A DNA stretch of 36,609 nucleotides. Origin: Verrucomicrobiaceae bacterium (GTDB lineage Bacteria; Verrucomicrobiota; Verrucomicrobiia; Verrucomicrobiales; Akkermansiaceae). The stretch covers positions 1 through 36,609 of the forward strand of contig JAIYDP010000307.1 in NCBI GenBank assembly GCA_027487435.1. Direction: 5' to 3'. The translations under genes were made by a program, and so were the position numbers. Within the stretch, counting starts at the first letter, position 1. Every line of letters starts with the position of its first letter. The notes beneath the pieces are model-generated. The model searched no databases and was not told the origin of the DNA. It worked only from the letters and a program-made list of their open reading frames with translations. Shown piece after piece: positions 7,525 through 15,801 of the stretch.

Positions 7525-8382
7525 TCACTTCTGAGGTGCTTTTGCTTTGTTAATCCAAGTGAGAGCGGTGAAAAAGTCATCGGTTTGTTGCAATGTTGTT
7601 TCGAAATGCGGGCTAGTATTAAAAAAACCGTGCCCGCATTTGGGGTAGATATGGACTTGGCAATCCGCACCGACATTTTTCATCTCTGCGGCGTATTCTT
7701 TCACCACCGATACGGGAATCAAGTTGTCTTGATCACCGAGAAAAACCAACGTGGGAGGGGCTCCTTTTTTGATTTGATGGGCGGGTGAAAATTCGCGGTA
7801 TTGCTTGCCGACTCGCGCATGTCCCCACTGCCCTGGGCCATTGTTGAACACGGGATTGTACAGCACCAGAGCATTCGGCACGCACGAGATCTTCGCATCA
7901 TCCTGCGGATCATCCTGACCGGGGCATAACGCCGTAAATGCCGCAAGATGCCCGCCCGCGGAGCCCCCAGCGGCGGCAATGCGATTCGGGTCTATGCCAA
8001 GTTCTTTGGCATGGGAACGCACATAACGCATGGCGGATTTGGCATCGGCGCAGCACATCACGGGCGGCCCTTTATCGCCCTTCGGAATGACTCGATACTC
8101 TGCACAGATTGCCACCATGCCACGGCTGGCGAGATGTTGGCTATGTCGGGCAAACTGAGCCGCTGAGCCACCGATCCATCCACCACCGAAGAAGAACACT
8201 ACGGCTGGCTTGTCGATCCTCGATTCTTTTTCCTCCGGCTGATCGACAAATAGTTTCAGTGAGCGCTCGCCTACGGATTTATAGACGATCATTTCTGCTG
8301 CCGATAGTGAAACCACGCCCGCCACTCCAATCACCACTCCAATCACCACTCCAATCGTAATTCGTTTGATAAAATTGTACAT
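7525..8382 (-). CDS. Secreted alpha/beta hydrolase (BD-FAE/esterase-like)
   Basis: 285 residues. An N-terminal signal peptide is followed by an alpha/beta-hydrolase of the hormone-sensitive-lipase or BD-FAE type. The oxyanion-hole motif is FFFGGGWIGGS (residues 63-73), the nucleophile is S141 in GGSAGGH, the acid is D217 or D219 in LGDQDN, and the histidine is H251 in CGHGFFN. Families with this pattern remove acetyl or feruloyl groups from plant or algal polysaccharides, which fits the carbohydrate-active neighbours, but the substrate is inferred. The hydrophobic core of the signal is built from an in-frame 12-bp tandem repeat (see 8322-8357). Confidence 0.87.
   Translation of the reverse strand: MYNFIKRITIGVVIGVVIGVAGVVSLSAAEMIVYKSVGERSLKLFVDQPEEKESRIDKPAVVFFFGGGWIGGSAAQFARHSQHLASRGMVAICAEYRVIPKGDKGPPVMCCADAKSAMRYVRSHAKELGIDPNRIAAAGGSAGGHLAAFTALCPGQDDPQDDAKISCVPNALVLYNPVFNNGPGQWGHARVGKQYREFSPAHQIKKGAPPTLVFLGDQDNLIPVSVVKEYAAEMKNVGADCQVHIYPKCGHGFFNTSPHFETTLQQTDDFFTALTWINKAKAPQK
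8322..8357. repeat. 12-bp tandem repeat, 3 copies, inside a signal peptide
   Basis: CCACTCCAATCA occurs at 8322-8333 and 8334-8345, and CCACTCCAATCG at 8346-8357. Read on the minus strand each unit encodes Ile-Gly-Val-Val (or a close variant), giving residues 10-22 of the hydrolase signal sequence. The unit length is a multiple of three, so gain or loss of copies lengthens or shortens the hydrophobic core without breaking the frame. Confidence 0.9.
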
Positions 8383-8484
8383 CGTTGTCGCGACGATACG
8401 TAAGACCTATCGTTCATCATACAGAATACGACATAACAACCACAACGGACTTCCATCATCGCCCGAAGAATCTTGTGATTCTAT

Positions 8485-8512
8485 TTGACAAGAAGGGGTC
8501 GAATTTTAGAAT
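8485..8512 (+). promoter_or_regulatory. Sigma70-type promoter of the PUR-like gene
   Basis: A perfect -35 TTGACA (8485-8490), a 16-base spacer and a -10 TAGAAT (8507-8512, one mismatch to TATAAT). Transcription should start near 8519. This leaves a leader of about 20 bases before the GTG at 8540 that carries the Shine-Dalgarno GAGGAGG (8529-8535). Among the sites I checked it is the best sigma70 promoter in the window. Confidence 0.7.
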
Positions 8513-8539
8513 ATTTGCGAAATTACCGAGGAGGACTAA

Positions 8540-8746
8540 GTGGATAACGGACTATTACATACTGAGAAAATTCTAGCAGATCGGAAAACGTTCTACATTG
8601 ATTTAAAAGAAAACGCTCGTGGGCGCGTGGTAAAAATCACCGAAGATGTCGGCGGAAATCGTGATACCATCATGGTACCTATCGATATTTTGGATGATTT
8701 TATCCAAGCCTTGCAGGACGTAAAGGCCACTTCCGATTCCATCTAA
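8540..8746 (+). CDS. PUR-alpha-like nucleic-acid-binding protein (DUF3276)
   Basis: 68 residues starting at a GTG. The start is fixed by a strong Shine-Dalgarno GAGGAGG five bases upstream, the only textbook one among the starts checked. The sequence matches the bacterial PUR/DUF3276 family: LADRKTFYIDLKENARGRVVKITED, then a final VPIDILDDFIQALQDV helix. Members (for example the Borrelia PUR protein) bind single-stranded DNA or RNA as dimers; they occur in Bacteroidetes, Spirochaetes and Verrucomicrobia. A promoter lies just upstream. The gene stands alone, divergent from the hydrolase and 65 bp before the PIN-TRAM gene. Confidence 0.88.
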   Translation: MDNGLLHTEKILADRKTFYIDLKENARGRVVKITEDVGGNRDTIMVPIDILDDFIQALQDVKATSDSI

Positions 8747-8811
8747 GCGATGGGGATTCATGTTCCAATTCCTGACAAGCATCTCTGTTTTGTGAGAACT
8801 CGCTCTCGATT

Positions 8812-9879
8812 ATGAATACACCAAAGTCCGTCATCGTCACGCGGGTGACGTATTTGCTGCTCTGCGAGTTGCTAGGTGTTGCCGTTTCTTTGAATTTTCC
8901 TTACCTCATTCCCGTATGGCTTGGTTTGGTGGTCGCACTGATCATTGGAAGTTTTTTTGTTTTGATCGAGACGACCTTGCAGGGCTTCACCCTGCGCGGA
9001 TTTTCCACTGCCACATTCGGACTTGGAGTCGGCTTGATGTGCGCATGGCTGCTGACGCGCGTCGAGATCGACAGCCTGCTCGTGGGAATGTTTCTCGACA
9101 ACTCACGTTTTGGCGACATCGATAGCGAGTCTCGCTCTGCGGCGATTCGTTTATCCTTCAACGTGGCACTCTATGCCAGCCTTGGGTTTCTGGGATCCAC
9201 CTTGGCTCTGCGTAGCAACCGCGATGACTTTGCGTTCATTATTCCCTTTGTGCGCTTCCGGCAAGAGGGTTCGCAAGGTCGCCCCGTCGTTCTTGATGTT
9301 GATGCGGTAATTGATAGTCGAGTGATCAACATTGCCAAAGCCGGATTCCTCGGCGCCCGACTGATCATTCCACGCTTTGTTTTATTGGAGATACAGAATT
9401 TGGCGGTATCGCCATCCATCGTTCAGAAACAACGAGGGCTACGAGGCTTGGATGTGTTAGAGCAAATGCAAGCAGATCCCGGAACCGATGTGATCATTCA
9501 TGAATCTGGTGCCGTAACATCTGAACAAAACTTCCCTACGCGACTGATGGAGGTGACTAAATTGCTCGATGCCCGTCTTCTGACAAACAATGAAAACCTC
9601 GCAAAGGTAGCTCGGCTGCAAGGTCTATCGGTACTCAATCTCCATGAACTGATGGACGCATTAAATCCCAGCGTGGTGGTAGGTGAAACCATACGCCTCG
9701 CGTTGGTTCGCCCCGGAAAAGACGAGCACCAAGCCGTTGGATTCTTAAGTGATGGAACGATGATTGTCGTCAATCATGCCTCAAGCCTTCTTAATACCAC
9801 CCAAAGCGTCCGGGTCATCAGCACGCTGCAAACCGCTAACGGATTGATGGTTTTTGCTGAAATCGAAACGAGTCCGTGA
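8812..9879 (+). CDS. YacL-like membrane PIN-TRAM protein
   Basis: 355 residues. Four hydrophobic segments in the first 135 residues form the membrane part. The PIN nuclease domain follows (about 157-285), opening with VVLDVDAVIDSRV (D162 and D168 as metal-binding candidates) and PRFVLLEIQNLA. A C-terminal TRAM domain (about 290-352) starts at VVVGETIRLAL. This order is that of the YacL or 'PilT integral membrane' family of Firmicutes, Actinobacteria and PVC bacteria. One departure: the family's TND motif near the end of the PIN domain reads LLTNNENLAKVA here, so a conserved acidic metal ligand is Asn. Role unknown; RNA cleavage is inferred from the PIN domain. Confidence 0.87.
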   Translation: MNTPKSVIVTRVTYLLLCELLGVAVSLNFPYLIPVWLGLVVALIIGSFFVLIETTLQGFTLRGFSTATFGLGVGLMCAWLLTRVEIDSLLVGMFLDNSRFGDIDSESRSAAIRLSFNVALYASLGFLGSTLALRSNRDDFAFIIPFVRFRQEGSQGRPVVLDVDAVIDSRVINIAKAGFLGARLIIPRFVLLEIQNLAVSPSIVQKQRGLRGLDVLEQMQADPGTDVIIHESGAVTSEQNFPTRLMEVTKLLDARLLTNNENLAKVARLQGLSVLNLHELMDALNPSVVVGETIRLALVRPGKDEHQAVGFLSDGTMIVVNHASSLLNTTQSVRVISTLQTANGLMVFAEIETSP

Positions 9880-9951
9880 TGGTGCATGAATGAAGAAGAA
9901 TCAGGGAGATTTTCGCTTGTTTGATTCCGATAAACGCGTCAACCTCTGCCC

Positions 9952-11139
9952 ATGTTTCTCATCTCCATCGCCGCCTTGCAGCACAATACTCGCATCTTGC
10001 GCGAGGTGAAGGAGGCTGCTGGCTGCAAGTTGGTCCTGGCGCTCAAAGGATTTTCTTGTTGGAAAAGTTTCCCCTACATTCGCGAGGATTTGGATGGTTG
10101 CTGCGCTTCAGGATTATGGGAGGCGCGCTTGGCGAGAGAGACCTTTGGCAAGCATGTGATTACCTATTCCACAGCATACCGCGAAGCGGAAATCACCGAA
10201 CTGTTAGAGTTCACGCACCACTTGGATTTTAACTCGCTCAATCAATGGATGAGCTTGCGTGAAAAGGTTATGGCCCACCCACGCTTTCTCTCGGGCGAAA
10301 TCCAATGCGGCTTACGCATCAACCCTCAACACTCGACCGGCGAAACAGCTTTGTATGATCCGTGCGTGGCGGGTTCACGGCTTGGCATCACCGCGGATCA
10401 GTTGATTGGTGCTGACTTGACGGGCCTCAGCGGCCTGCATTTTCATACATTATGCGAGCAGAATTCCGATGACCTCGAAAGCACCCTCAAGGCCGTAGAT
10501 GAACGCTTTGGGCATCTGCTCTCTTTGCCACAATTCCGTTACCTCAACATGGGCGGGGGACATTGGATCACTAAACCATTTTACGACCGCGAGCGACTCG
10601 TTCGCTTGGTCAAGGAAGCAAAGGAGCGATGGGACATCGAAGTCTGGCTCGAACCTGGAGAAGCTGTAGCGATCCACACCGGCGTGCTTCGCGCGACCGT
10701 GATGGATGTTTTTTCCTCTGCTGGACACAATCTTGCGATTCTCGATGTTTCCGCAACGGCGCATATGCCCGATGTCATGGAAATGCCCTACCGTCCCGAT
10801 GTTTTTTTGGTCAACGGCCAGAGCCAAGAGAAACAACCAGCTGTCTCTATCGCCGGCGAAACCTACGAGCATGCCGCGCACTCGGGCGAGAAGTCATTCA
10901 CCTATCGCATCGGCGGACCTACCTGCCTTGCAGGCGATGTCACCGGAGATTTTTCCTTTTCGCGGCCCTTGCTTGTTGGCGATATCCTCGTCTTCGACGA
11001 TATGGCTCATTACACCATGGTGAAAACCACCATGTTCAATGGGGTTCCACACCCCGCGATTGCCCTTCAACACCACGGCGGCGAGATCGAAATCCTACGC
11101 GAATTCACTTACGAGGATTTCCGTGATCGCCTGAGCTAA
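9952..11139 (+). CDS. nspC: Carboxynorspermidine/carboxyspermidine decarboxylase
   Basis: 395 residues. It is a fold-type III PLP decarboxylase acting in the alternative spermidine or norspermidine route. The Schiff-base lysine is K32 in LVLALKGFSCW. Further family motifs are ALYDPCVAGSRLG (the second active-site cysteine region), LSGLHFHTLCE, YLNMGGGHWIT and WLEPGEAVA. The N-terminus is a few residues shorter than usual: family members start with a short peptide before the first strand, but an in-frame TAA lies just upstream, so ATG 9952 is the only sensible start. The partner carboxynorspermidine dehydrogenase is not within the window. No Shine-Dalgarno. Confidence 0.93.
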   Translation: MFLISIAALQHNTRILREVKEAAGCKLVLALKGFSCWKSFPYIREDLDGCCASGLWEARLARETFGKHVITYSTAYREAEITELLEFTHHLDFNSLNQWMSLREKVMAHPRFLSGEIQCGLRINPQHSTGETALYDPCVAGSRLGITADQLIGADLTGLSGLHFHTLCEQNSDDLESTLKAVDERFGHLLSLPQFRYLNMGGGHWITKPFYDRERLVRLVKEAKERWDIEVWLEPGEAVAIHTGVLRATVMDVFSSAGHNLAILDVSATAHMPDVMEMPYRPDVFLVNGQSQEKQPAVSIAGETYEHAAHSGEKSFTYRIGGPTCLAGDVTGDFSFSRPLLVGDILVFDDMAHYTMVKTTMFNGVPHPAIALQHHGGEIEILREFTYEDFRDRLS

Positions 11140-11193
11140 CTTTTCATTCTTGTAAGATCATTTATCAACCATTCGTAACCAACACACACCATT

Positions 11194-14100
11194 ATGCTAA
11201 AAACGACTTATTTTTCGATCATCGCTAGCCTTTTTACCGGGTTTGCCTCGGCGGCAAACTGGCTTGATTTCCCTGCAAAATCAGGCACTGCCAATGGCAA
11301 AACTGTGGTCTTGATCTCCGGCGACGAAGAATATCGCACCGAAGAATCCTGCCCGATGCTGGCAAAAATCCTCAGCGAACGACATGGATTCCATTGCGTG
11401 GTGTTGTTTTCCCTCAGCCCAGATCAAAGCTTCATCGATCCAAACTATCAAAAAAATATTCCTGGCACAGAAGCCTTGAACAAAGCCGACTTGATGGTCA
11501 TCGGCACACGCTTCCGCGATCTCCCACAGGAACAACTTGCCCCGATCGCGAATTTTCTCAACGCAGGGAAACCCGTAATCGGTTTCCGCACTGCCACCCA
11601 TGCCTTCAATGGAAAGGCGCAAACAGGTGATTTCCGCTGGTCGCAATTCGGCTTACAAATCCTCGGCGAGACTTGGGTGAGTCACCACGGTCATCATAAA
11701 AAAGAAGGCACACGCTCCGTCATCGAAGCCGCCAACAAAAGCCATGAAATTCTCCAAGGGGTAAAAGAAATTTTTGCTACCACCGATGTTTATGGTGTCA
11801 AACACGTCACCCCAGAAAACGCCACCATCCTCATGCGCGGCGCCGTTACTGAGACACTCGATCCACAATCGAAAAATCTCGATGGACCAAAAAACAACCC
11901 GATGATGCCTCTTGTTTGGCTGCGGGAATACACCGCGCCAAACGGCAGCACCAAAGGCAAAGCCATGTGCACCACCATGGGCGCTTCCACAGATTTTCTC
12001 GATGAGGACTTGCGTCGCTTGCTCGTCAATGGAGCCCTTCATTTGACCGGCCAAAAAGTTCCGCAACTGACCGATGTGACCTTCGTCGATGCCTACACTC
12101 CTTCGGATTACGGTTTCCAAAAAGAGGGATATTTTAAACAGAAAAATCTTCAGCCCGACAGCTTCCGTGCTAGTGCTTCTCCGAAAAATAAATCGACCGC
12201 CCCTAATGCCTCGCACGCGCCAAGCGAAAATCCACAACCTGCCACAAGTTCCCGCAATCAAGCCATCGGCGCACCAGAGGTTGGCGAACGCATCGTGCTC
12301 ATTGGCAATGGCCTTGCCGAACGCGATGCCTACTACAGCACGATCGAAACAGAACTCCACCTGCGCTACCCAGAGAAACAACTTTTCTTCCGCAACATGG
12401 GACGCCCCGGCGATACACCAGCCTTCCGCCCCCATCCTAGTCGTAAATCTCAGTGGGCATTTCCAGGCGCAGAAAAATTCCATCCGCAACACAAAGCCCA
12501 TGCGGGAGAAGGCTTTTTTCCCACACCCGATCAATGGTTGACTCATCTCGAGGCCGATACCGTTGTCGCGTTTTTTGGCTACAACGAATCGTTCGATGGC
12601 GCCGAGAAGGTCGAAAATTTTAAGGCCGAGCTCGAAGCCTTTGTGAAACACACTCTCAGCGCAGCATACAACGGCAAAGAAGCCCCACGCTTGGTTCTTG
12701 TTTCTCCCATCGCCTTTGAAAATCTAACAAAATACAAAAAAGATTTACCTGATGGCGTCAAAGAAAACCAACGTCTCAAACTCTACACCAAGGCAATCCA
12801 AGACGTAGCTACGGCGAACAAACTCACCTTCATTGACCTTTTTACTCCGACTCTTGCCATCTACGAAAAAAGCACAAAACCCTTCACCAGCCACGGATTT
12901 GTCCCTTCAGAAGCAGGCTATCAAACCATCGCGAAGCTGCTTGCCACTGGTCTCTACGGATCGGCACCCTATGCCTCCAAAGCCAATCCTAAACTCGTTC
13001 GCGATGCCGTAAAACAGAAAGACTGGCTGTGGAATAACGACTACAACATCCTCAACGGTGTCCATACCCACGGACGACGCTACAATCCCTTTGGCCCGAA
13101 AAATTACCCAGATGAAGTTCGCAAAAACCGGGAAATGGCAGCCTTGCGAGACAATCTCATCCACGCAGTAGCCGCAGGGAAAACCACCAGCCTTACTGTC
13201 GATGATTCGAAAACTCATCAACTGCCAGCCGTACAGACCAACTACCGCAATGCCCAAGAAGGCAAGCCCATCGAATACAAGTACGGCGAAGATGCTCTCA
13301 ACTCCCTGAAAGTTCCCGAAGGCTACAAGATCTCACTTTTTGCTTCGGAAAAAGAATTTCCGAACCTCGCCAACCCGATGCAAATGTCCTTCGACACCAA
13401 AGGTCGCTTGTGGGTCGCCGTTATGCCCACATACCCCCACTACCGCCCTGGTGATCCGATGCCGAATGACAAGATTCTTATCTACGAGGACACCAACAAT
13501 GACGGCAAGGCCGATAAAGAAATCGTTTTCGCCGATCAACTCCACCTTCCCATTGGCATCGAATTTGCCGCCGAGGGCGTTTACATCGCCCAAGAACCAA
13601 ACCTCGTTTTGCTCCGCGATACCAATGGTGACGACAAAGCTGACAGCAGCGAAATCGTGATGTCTGGATTTGATACTCATGACACCCACCACGCGATCAG
13701 TGCCTTTTGTGCTGATCCATCTGGCGCATTCGTCATGGGCGAGGGTGTGTTTCTTCACACCAATGCAGAGACTCCCTACGGCCCTGAAAGAGGCGTCGAT
13801 GGCGGCTTCTGGCGCTTCAGCCCACAACAAACAAAACTAGAGCGCACCGCGCAATTGAGCATTCCCAATCCATGGGGCATTGCCTTTGACGACTGGGGGC
13901 AGGACTTTTTCCTCCACACTTCTGGTCCTGACTTGAACTGGATGATGCCATCGTCGATCAAAAACCCTTACGGCGCCAGAGCTCCTTTGACCAAAACTCT
14001 CATCCCCGATGGGCAAAGAGTGCGTCCTACATCGGGCCTAGAATTTGTCAGTTCTGGTCATTTCCCCGATGAAGTTCAAGGGGATGTCCTCCTGTGCAAC

Positions 14101-15342
14101 AACATCGGCTTTCTTGGCATCAAACAGCATTCCGTTCAGGACGATGGCACTGGCTACAAAACAGCATTTCGCCACAACTTGCTCGAATCCACAGATGGAA
14201 ATTTCCGCCCTGTCGATCTGGAATTTGCGCCCGATGGATCATTGTTTATCGTCGATTGGCACAACGTTTTGATTGGTCACATGCAACACAACGCACGTGA
14301 CCCGCTACGCGATCATGTTCACGGACGCATCTATCGCATTACCTACCCTTCTCGTCCTCTTGTAAAGCCTGCGAGCATTGCTCAAGCAAATCTTGCAACC
14401 TTGCTCGACAATCTCAAAGCCCCCGAATATCGCACACGCTACCGCACACGCCTTGCCTTGCGCAGCCGTGGTGCAGCGGAAGTCATGCCAGCCTTGCTCG
14501 CATGGACCAACAAGCTCGATGCTGCCGACCCTCGCTACGAACACCACCTCACCGAAGCTCTCTGGGTGACCTGGGGCCTCAATGCTGTCGATATCACCTT
14601 GTTAGAAAAAGTCATGAAATCCAAAGATTTTCGTGCACGTGCAGCCGCTGTTCGGGTGGTTCGCTACAACGCCGAGCGTATTCCCAACGCCCTAACATAT
14701 CTGGCAAACGCTGCCAAGGACGAACATGGACGCGTGCGTCTCGAAGCCGTGGTCGCATCTTCATGGATCAATGACACTGTGGCCAAGCAAATCTTAACGA
14801 TCGCCGCTGCAAAACCGATAGACCCGTGGATCAAGCCCACGATCGATACCATGCAAGCCAGGCTCAAAGGTGTAACACCGCCCCCCATTGATCCAAACCC
14901 GATGCCAGCCATTCCGGCGCACCTTAATCCTGCGGAGAAAGAACTCTTCCGCCAAGGACACGAAGTTTATCATCGCGATGCTCACTGCGCCACCTGCCAC
15001 CAAGCAAACGGCAACGGCTTGCCACCGGCATTTCCGCCGCTCAATCAAAGCCCATGGGTTACAGGTAACACAGATCGCTTGATCAAATTGACCCTGCATG
15101 GTCTGATGGGGCCACTTGAGATCAATGGCCAGAAATATGCTGGCACCGTGCCAATGACTCCGTTTGGCGGCATGCTCAAGGATCAAGAGGTCGCCGCCGT
15201 TTTGACCTACGTGCGCAACCAATTTGGCAACAAAGCTCCTGCGGTGCTAGAAGCCGATGTCAAACGCGTACGAGAAGCGACAAAGGCAAGAAATACCCTC
15301 TACTTGGTCGATGAATTACTCAAAGAGCATCCGTTGAAATAA
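11194..15342 (+). CDS. Giant secreted ThuA / SGNH-like / PVC-type propeller / cytochrome c protein
   Basis: 1382 residues with a signal peptide (cleavage near ASA-ANW). The order is: ThuA-like glutamine-amidotransferase-fold domain (about 30-310); an Ala/Ser/Pro linker (about 335-365); an SGNH-hydrolase-like domain (365-590); a PVC-type membrane-bound dehydrogenase/heme-binding beta-propeller of the TIGR02604 kind (about 705-1050, with Ca-binding-like DTNNDGKAD and DTNGDDKAD loops); helical HEAT-like repeats (1060-1230); and a cytochrome c domain with C1265-x-x-C1268-H and a likely Met ligand at M1321 or M1327. The layout is characteristic of Verrucomicrobia and Planctomycetes and suggests periplasmic oxidation of a carbohydrate coupled to electron transfer. 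In the SGNH module the nucleophile Ser is missing (IGNG at 370-373) and the usual DxxH block reads SHGF (566-569), so that domain is probably non-catalytic. Confidence 0.9.
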   Translation: MLKTTYFSIIASLFTGFASAANWLDFPAKSGTANGKTVVLISGDEEYRTEESCPMLAKILSERHGFHCVVLFSLSPDQSFIDPNYQKNIPGTEALNKADLMVIGTRFRDLPQEQLAPIANFLNAGKPVIGFRTATHAFNGKAQTGDFRWSQFGLQILGETWVSHHGHHKKEGTRSVIEAANKSHEILQGVKEIFATTDVYGVKHVTPENATILMRGAVTETLDPQSKNLDGPKNNPMMPLVWLREYTAPNGSTKGKAMCTTMGASTDFLDEDLRRLLVNGALHLTGQKVPQLTDVTFVDAYTPSDYGFQKEGYFKQKNLQPDSFRASASPKNKSTAPNASHAPSENPQPATSSRNQAIGAPEVGERIVLIGNGLAERDAYYSTIETELHLRYPEKQLFFRNMGRPGDTPAFRPHPSRKSQWAFPGAEKFHPQHKAHAGEGFFPTPDQWLTHLEADTVVAFFGYNESFDGAEKVENFKAELEAFVKHTLSAAYNGKEAPRLVLVSPIAFENLTKYKKDLPDGVKENQRLKLYTKAIQDVATANKLTFIDLFTPTLAIYEKSTKPFTSHGFVPSEAGYQTIAKLLATGLYGSAPYASKANPKLVRDAVKQKDWLWNNDYNILNGVHTHGRRYNPFGPKNYPDEVRKNREMAALRDNLIHAVAAGKTTSLTVDDSKTHQLPAVQTNYRNAQEGKPIEYKYGEDALNSLKVPEGYKISLFASEKEFPNLANPMQMSFDTKGRLWVAVMPTYPHYRPGDPMPNDKILIYEDTNNDGKADKEIVFADQLHLPIGIEFAAEGVYIAQEPNLVLLRDTNGDDKADSSEIVMSGFDTHDTHHAISAFCADPSGAFVMGEGVFLHTNAETPYGPERGVDGGFWRFSPQQTKLERTAQLSIPNPWGIAFDDWGQDFFLHTSGPDLNWMMPSSIKNPYGARAPLTKTLIPDGQRVRPTSGLEFVSSGHFPDEVQGDVLLCNNIGFLGIKQHSVQDDGTGYKTAFRHNLLESTDGNFRPVDLEFAPDGSLFIVDWHNVLIGHMQHNARDPLRDHVHGRIYRITYPSRPLVKPASIAQANLATLLDNLKAPEYRTRYRTRLALRSRGAAEVMPALLAWTNKLDAADPRYEHHLTEALWVTWGLNAVDITLLEKVMKSKDFRARAAAVRVVRYNAERIPNALTYLANAAKDEHGRVRLEAVVASSWINDTVAKQILTIAAAKPIDPWIKPTIDTMQARLKGVTPPPIDPNPMPAIPAHLNPAEKELFRQGHEVYHRDAHCATCHQANGNGLPPAFPPLNQSPWVTGNTDRLIKLTLHGLMGPLEINGQKYAGTVPMTPFGGMLKDQEVAAVLTYVRNQFGNKAPAVLEADVKRVREATKARNTLYLVDELLKEHPLK

Positions 15343-15801
15343 AAAGGAAATTATTGCTGCATTCGCATGCATGAATTTTGTAGGACATGAAAGCAGGCAC
15401 CCTCGCCTGCCTCTGCAAACATGCGTGCCGACTGTTTCTGCCAATCATAGCCCAACATTCTACACCCCTCTCCCCGATGTTGGAAAACCACTAGCGACCA
15501 ACCGTTGATCTCATCATAAAATCAGCATACCATCGGTGATCTGATTCGCGATTGGTCATCGCGTCGCTGTGTCACACAACGGCATAATCCCATAATCCGA
15601 AGTATAAAGCTGACCTTCGCTGCCATCATTTGTTGCGCAAAGTATTTCAGATCTTGGGGCAGCATCGTTGAATGCTGATCCGCTGCCGCACTAAAACGCT
15701 TTGCACATCAAAGCCTAGACGCGACTTTCTAGCACTCTACTTCGGATCTCGGGATGTATGACTCATGAGCGAAATCTTGATCATCACATCTTTCAGTTCG
15801 A
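15343..15801. other. 459-bp gene-free stretch between convergent genes
   Basis: It lies between the ends of the giant cytochrome protein (plus) and the TPM-partner gene (minus). The only structure I can support is a short hairpin at 15393-15410 (GCAGGC, loop ACCCTC, GCCTGC) about 50 bp after the plus-strand stop. It could be a weak or factor-dependent terminator, as it lacks a T-run. No coding signal or repeat seen. Confidence 0.5.

Noticed and set aside
11653..12651. Minus-strand open frame within the giant cytochrome protein gene
   Set aside because: Shadow of the 1382-residue gene; no start context or family motif.
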